Shown here: piece by piece, positions 60,379-64,000 of the stretch
Position numbering within the stretch: position 1 is the first letter of the stretch
Layout: every line of letters begins with the position of its first letter
Assembly (NCBI GenBank): GCA_948330435.1
Contig: CAOJBY010000011.1
Span: 1-64,000 of the forward strand
Origin: an uncultured Lachnoclostridium sp.
Lineage (GTDB): Bacteria > Bacillota > Clostridia > Lachnospirales > Lachnospiraceae
Reading direction: 5' to 3'
DNA: 64,000 bases
The notes under the pieces: generated by a model
Databases searched by the model: none
What the model saw: only the letters and a program-made list of their open reading frames with translations
What the model was told of the DNA's origin: nothing
Made by a program: the position numbers and the translations under genes

Positions 60379-61590
60379 ATGAAAAAGCGTGTATTAGCAA
60401 TTGCACTGGTAACTGCTATGGTTGGTTCCATGCTGGCAGGCTGCAGTAAGAGCGGCGGCGAGGCAGGAACGGATGCACCTGCAGCAGCGGCAGACGGTGC
60501 AAAGGTAGTAAAGATTGGTGTATATGAGCCGGCATCCGGAGACAACGGAGCAGGCGGCAAGCAGGAAGTGCTTGGTATGCAGTATGCAAATCAGGAGACT
60601 CCTACCGTAGAGATTGGCGGAGAAGAGTACACCGTACAGTTGGAGATCGTGGACAATGAGTCTTCCAATGACAAGGGACCCTCCGCTGCTTCTTCACTGG
60701 TAAGTGCAGGCGTATCCATCGCACTTGGCTCCTATGGTTCCGGCGTATCCATTGCGGCTTCCGATGTGTTTAAGGAGGCAGGCATCCCTGCTATGGGTGT
60801 TACCTGTACGAATCCTCAGGTTACAGAGGGCAATACCCATTACTTCCGTATCTGTTTCCTGGATCCGTTCCAGGGCACCGTACTTGCTAACTTTGCAAAT
60901 GAGAACTTCCAGGCAAAGAAAGCATACATCCTGACAAAGCTTGGTGATGACTATTCTACCGGACTTGGATATTACTTCAAAGAAGCTTTTACAGGACTGG
61001 GCGGAGAGGTTGTAGAAGAGACTTTCCAGGAAGGTAACAGCGACTTTACTTCTTATGTAACTTCTGCAAAGAATGCAGGAGCAGACGTATTCTTTGCACC
61101 AGTATCCACCGAGGCAGCCGCACTGATTATTGAGCAGGCAGCGGCACAGAGCATGGGCATCCCCATGATGGCCGGCGACACCTGGGATTCCAACGTTATT
61201 CTGAACGCCGCAAAGGGCAAGAATGTTGAGATCTATGTAACAACTTTCTATCAGGAAGGCGGTAATGAAGAGTTTGATACAGGCATCAAGGAGTGGATCA
61301 ATGGTGATTCTACCGCAAAGGCTAACAATGGCGGAGACGACACCATCGCAGCCGTAACAGCCATGGGTTATGACGCATATTATGTAGCTCTGGAGGCTTT
61401 GAAGGCAGCAGGCTCTACCGATCCGGCAGATGTAAATGAAGCTCTTTGGGGTGTTACTTACACAGGCGTAACCGGAGAGATCAAATTCGACGACGTGAAC
61501 GGTGATGCTCTTCGTGACACAGCGTATGTAAAATGTGCAAATACAGACACTGGTGCATGGGATTTTGTAGCTGAGCAGGGTGTAAACTAA
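60379..61590 (+). CDS. livK: Branched-chain amino acid ABC transporter substrate-binding lipoprotein
   Basis: A 403-residue lipoprotein with signal peptide and lipobox 'MLAGC' (lipidated Cys22). The mature part is a type I periplasmic-binding fold: 'VVKIGVYEPASGDNGAGGKQ', 'VSIALGSYGSGVSIAASDVF', 'KKAYILTKLGDDYSTGLGYY', 'TGVTGEIKFDDVNGDALRD'. It captures Leu, Ile, Val or similar ligands outside the cell. RBS AGGAGGA. Codon choice appears strongly biased, as for highly expressed genes. A hairpin separates it from livH. Confidence 0.93.
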   Translation: MKKRVLAIALVTAMVGSMLAGCSKSGGEAGTDAPAAAADGAKVVKIGVYEPASGDNGAGGKQEVLGMQYANQETPTVEIGGEEYTVQLEIVDNESSNDKGPSAASSLVSAGVSIALGSYGSGVSIAASDVFKEAGIPAMGVTCTNPQVTEGNTHYFRICFLDPFQGTVLANFANENFQAKKAYILTKLGDDYSTGLGYYFKEAFTGLGGEVVEETFQEGNSDFTSYVTSAKNAGADVFFAPVSTEAAALIIEQAAAQSMGIPMMAGDTWDSNVILNAAKGKNVEIYVTTFYQEGGNEEFDTGIKEWINGDSTAKANNGGDDTIAAVTAMGYDAYYVALEALKAAGSTDPADVNEALWGVTYTGVTGEIKFDDVNGDALRDTAYVKCANTDTGAWDFVAEQGVN

Positions 61591-61613
61591 GAGCAGTTGA
61601 TAGGAAATAGGAA

Positions 61614-61672
61614 GGGGCCGTCGGGAAATAAGATAGAAAACTTTCCCGATAGCCCCTGCCTTATCTTTTGGG
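61614..61672 (+). terminator. Intercistronic hairpin between livK and livH (partial terminator)
   Basis: GGGGC-GTCGGGAAA (61614-61628) pairs with TTTCCCGA-GCCCC (61642-61656) with a small internal loop. CTTATCTTTT follows. A leaky terminator here would yield more binding protein than permease. Confidence 0.65.
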
Positions 61673-61719
61673 AATTGCACATCTTCCTGGATTTTAATTC
61701 AATAGTTTGGAGGTTTTTT

Positions 61720-62604
61720 ATGGATTGGATGAGTAGAAACCTGCCCTACCTGATGGCAGGGATTTCAGTGGGCGGTCAGTATGCACTGATTGCAATCGGC
61801 TATACCATGGTTTACGGTATTCTGCGGTTGATTAACTTTGCCCACGGTGATATTTTTATGGTGGCAGGTCTGATTATGGTTTATGCCACCACGGTGATGC
61901 CTATATACATAGCAATTCCACTTATGATTGTAGTAACGGTGTTCCTGGGTTTTATGGTGGAACGGGTAGCTTATAAGCCGCTTCGGAGTGCTCCCCGTAT
62001 GTCGATTATGATTTCTGCCATCGGTGTTTCCTATCTGCTGCAGAACCTGGCATTGTATGTGACAGGCGGACTGTCCCAGCAGTATCCGGCAATTCCCTGG
62101 ATTAATGATACGGTGACGATATTTGGAGCAGCCACGAAGCGTGTTACTGTTATCACTCCTATATTAACGATTGTACTGGTGGTACTTTTGGTATTGCTGA
62201 TTAAGCATACGAAGATCGGCATGGCCATGCGTGCAGCTTCCAAGGATTTTGAAACATCACAGCTTATGGGAATCAAGATTAATTCCGTTATCAGCTTTAC
62301 CTTTATTATCGGTACCTTTCTGGCGGCCATTGGAAGCCTTTTGTTCTTTACCAACTATACGGGCGTTACGCCTACGGCAGGAGCCATGCCGGGACTTAAG
62401 GCATTTGTGGCGGCTGTGTTCGGGGGGATCGGTTCCATCCCCGGTGCGGTCATCGGTGCGTTTATCATCGGCATCTGTGAAAATATCATCAAGGGTCTTG
62501 GATGGACAACTTTCTCGGATGCGTTTACGTTCGCCCTGTTAATTGTAATTTTAATCGCCAAGCCTACGGGTCTGTTTGGTGAGAAAGCAACGGATAAAGT
62601 ATAA
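61720..62604 (+). CDS. livH: Branched-chain amino acid ABC transporter permease LivH
   Basis: A 294-residue membrane protein with about eight helices. 'GGQYALIAIGYTMVYGILRLINFAHGDIFM' and 'GLKAFVAAVFGGIGSIPGAVIGAFIIGICEN' are LivH signatures, and 'RAASKDFETSQLMGI' is the coupling-helix region that contacts the ATPase. ATG 61720 is set by TTTGGAGG; a longer in-frame start at 61597 would read through the intercistronic hairpin and is rejected. Confidence 0.95.
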   Translation: MDWMSRNLPYLMAGISVGGQYALIAIGYTMVYGILRLINFAHGDIFMVAGLIMVYATTVMPIYIAIPLMIVVTVFLGFMVERVAYKPLRSAPRMSIMISAIGVSYLLQNLALYVTGGLSQQYPAIPWINDTVTIFGAATKRVTVITPILTIVLVVLLVLLIKHTKIGMAMRAASKDFETSQLMGIKINSVISFTFIIGTFLAAIGSLLFFTNYTGVTPTAGAMPGLKAFVAAVFGGIGSIPGAVIGAFIIGICENIIKGLGWTTFSDAFTFALLIVILIAKPTGLFGEKATDKV

Positions 62605-62617
62605 GGAGGCGTTCAGA

Positions 62618-63706
62618 ATGAGTACAAAGAAAAAAACGGCATGGAACGTGGGCCTTATTGCTGCACTGCTGATACTGCTCTTTTTATTGGAGCAGGTGAT
62701 GCCATCCAGCTCCATGCTTTTCACCGTATTAAAAAAAGGTGCTATCTATGCTTTGGTAGCAGTGTCTATGAATCTTTTAAATGGATTTACCGGTTTGTTT
62801 TCCCTGGGGCAGGCGGGCTTTATGCTGCTGGGTGCTTATACTTACGCCATCCTGACTATTCCGGTGGAGTCCAGACACAGTGTATATCAGTATTTTGACG
62901 GAGGAATCATTCAGTTCACGCTTCCGGTTCCGGTGGCTCTCATTGCGGGAGGAATTGTGGCGGCTGCCTTTGCCTACCTCATCGGACTTCCGGTACTGCG
63001 TCTGAAGAGTGATTACCTGGCGATTGCGACTCTGGGATTTGCGGAGATCATCCGTGCGGTGTTCCAGTGGGATAAGCTGGGACCCATTACCAATGGCTCC
63101 AACCTGCTTCGGAACTTCCCGTCTTTTCGCTCTGTAATCTTCCCCTTTGTGGTGGCGGGAATCTGCATTGCCCTGATTGTGATGCTGATCAATTCCACTT
63201 ATGGGCGGGCTTTTAAGGCTATTCGGGATGATGAAATTGCGGCGGAGGCTATGGGGATCAATCTGGCTCACCATAAGCGGCTGGCATTTGTTATCAGTTC
63301 TTTCTTTGCGGGCGTTTCCGGAGGGCTTCTTGCCATGTATCAGACAACGATCCAGGCATCTATGTTTAAGTCGGCTATGACCTATGAGATTCTGCTGATT
63401 GTGGTTATCGGCGGTATCGGCTCCGTAACGGGAAGCTGTATCAGTTCCTTTTTGTTTATTGCATGTTCCGAGTGGTGGCTCCGTTTCCTGGATAATGAAA
63501 ATCTCTATATTGGAAGCTTTCATGTGCCGTTCCTGCGTCCGGGCTTCCGAAAAGTGGTATTTGCCGTTGTAATTATGGTGATGGTGCTTTTCTACCGGCA
63601 GGGAATTATGGGAACCAGGGAGTTTTCCGTGGAGGGAATTGTCAATTTCTTCAAAAAGAAACCGGGCAGAAAAAAGGTAAAAAAGGGAGGTGGCTCCCAT
63701 GAGTAA
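62618..63706 (+). CDS. livM: Branched-chain amino acid ABC transporter permease LivM
   Basis: A 362-residue permease with eight to ten helices. 'ALVAVSMNLLNGFTGLFSLGQAGFMLLGAY', 'LRLKSDYLAIATLGFAEIIR', 'AIRDDEIAAEAMGINLAHHK' (coupling helix) and 'VVIGGIGSVTGSCISSFLFI' are family landmarks. ATG 62618 follows TAAGGAGG. It pairs with LivH and overlaps livG by eight bases. Confidence 0.95.
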   Translation: MSTKKKTAWNVGLIAALLILLFLLEQVMPSSSMLFTVLKKGAIYALVAVSMNLLNGFTGLFSLGQAGFMLLGAYTYAILTIPVESRHSVYQYFDGGIIQFTLPVPVALIAGGIVAAAFAYLIGLPVLRLKSDYLAIATLGFAEIIRAVFQWDKLGPITNGSNLLRNFPSFRSVIFPFVVAGICIALIVMLINSTYGRAFKAIRDDEIAAEAMGINLAHHKRLAFVISSFFAGVSGGLLAMYQTTIQASMFKSAMTYEILLIVVIGGIGSVTGSCISSFLFIACSEWWLRFLDNENLYIGSFHVPFLRPGFRKVVFAVVIMVMVLFYRQGIMGTREFSVEGIVNFFKKKPGRKKVKKGGGSHE

Positions 63707-64000
63707 AGAAAATGTATTAAAAGTGGAAAATGTCACCATGCAGTTTGGCGGCGTTATCGCAGTGGACAATATGAATCTTGAGGTGGATAAGGGGGAGATC
63801 GTATCCCTCATTGGTCCCAACGGTGCGGGAAAGACGACTGCTTTTAACGTAATCACCGGCGTATATGCACCAACCAATGGTGCGGTCTATTATAAGGGAG
63901 ATAAGATTATACAGAACCATCCCCAGGGCAAGATGAAAAAGCTGTACCGGGGAGAGAACCCGGTGATGTACACGGGACATCATCCGATCGCACCTACTCC
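63699..64000 (+). CDS. livG: Branched-chain amino acid ABC transporter ATP-binding protein LivG (3' end outside window)
   Basis: The first 100 codons of an ATPase: 'LKVENVTMQFGGVIAVDNMN' at the start and Walker A 'GPNGAGKTT' near residue 42. After 'ITGVYAPTNGAVYYKGD' it carries an insertion of about 20 residues ('NHPQGKMKKLYRGENPVMY' region) before the Q-loop, longer than in textbook LivG. The gene begins inside livM, behind GGGAGG, and runs off the window. Confidence 0.92.
   Translation, partial: MSKENVLKVENVTMQFGGVIAVDNMNLEVDKGEIVSLIGPNGAGKTTAFNVITGVYAPTNGAVYYKGDKIIQNHPQGKMKKLYRGENPVMYTGHHPIAPT

Noticed and set aside
1..64000. CRISPR arrays, insertion sequences, prophage or integrative element
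   Set aside because: No regularly spaced repeats, transposase, integrase or att-like duplications at the tRNAs were seen.

Overview
The window looks like chromosomal DNA of a gut-type clostridium, most likely family Lachnospiraceae (Bacillota). The signs are strong GGAGG-type ribosome-binding sites, sigma-A promoters with 17-base spacers, a PolC-type replicative polymerase, pyrK/pyrD class 1B, a FeoA-FeoB fusion, tRNAs without an encoded CCA end, and LivKHMG, LCP and SH3/transglutaminase surface proteins of the kind common in that family. No phage, insertion sequence or CRISPR array was seen. The species cannot be fixed from the sequence alone.

Region 1 (1-17868) is a cell-surface glycan locus. 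It opens with two tandem paralogous polytopic membrane proteins, a WecE-like sugar aminotransferase, a third polytopic protein, an ATP-grasp ligase and a pair of SMR/ArnE-ArnF-like small membrane proteins. A convergent GtrB/ArnC-like lipid-sugar transferase and a divergent GtrA-like protein follow. Read together, these could make, flip and transfer a lipid-linked amino sugar. Next come a CotH / VTC / DUF4956 triad, three family-2 glycosyltransferases, a WbaP-type initiating phosphotransferase and an LCP ligase that would attach the finished polymer to the wall. glmS (17883-19709) follows and supplies amino sugar.

Region 2 (19748-30029) is nucleotide synthesis: pyrF-pyrK-pyrD-pyrE, three small membrane proteins, an M29-type aminopeptidase with a long N-terminal extension, then purE-purM-purN-purD. 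The leaders of the aminopeptidase gene and of purE carry two diverged copies of the same multi-helix structure. Paired bases have changed together while short unpaired stretches are kept. This is the strongest candidate for an undescribed regulatory RNA in the window.

Region 3 (30041-39757) is mixed housekeeping: a FeoAB iron transporter on the minus strand, an SH3-domain membrane protein with a very acidic tail, clpC, a small conserved protein, radA, tRNA-Trp, a SEC-C protein and a YdcF-like protein.

Region 4 (39873-48267) is an envelope module: ABC ATPase, secreted/anchored accessory protein, MacB-like permease and cell-wall amidase in one operon, followed by a transglutaminase-like/MBG surface protein. 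The operon and the surface protein are driven by two near-identical promoters with 11-base-periodic TTNTTAA boxes, which suggests shared control by a response regulator.

Region 5 (48299-64000) holds a LUD-domain protein, rubrerythrin and a small protein on the minus strand, tRNA-Gly, a polyferredoxin, thyA-dfrA, ilvE, ftsW/rodA, ispG, polC, and the livK-livH-livM-livG branched-chain amino acid importer, which runs off the end of the window.
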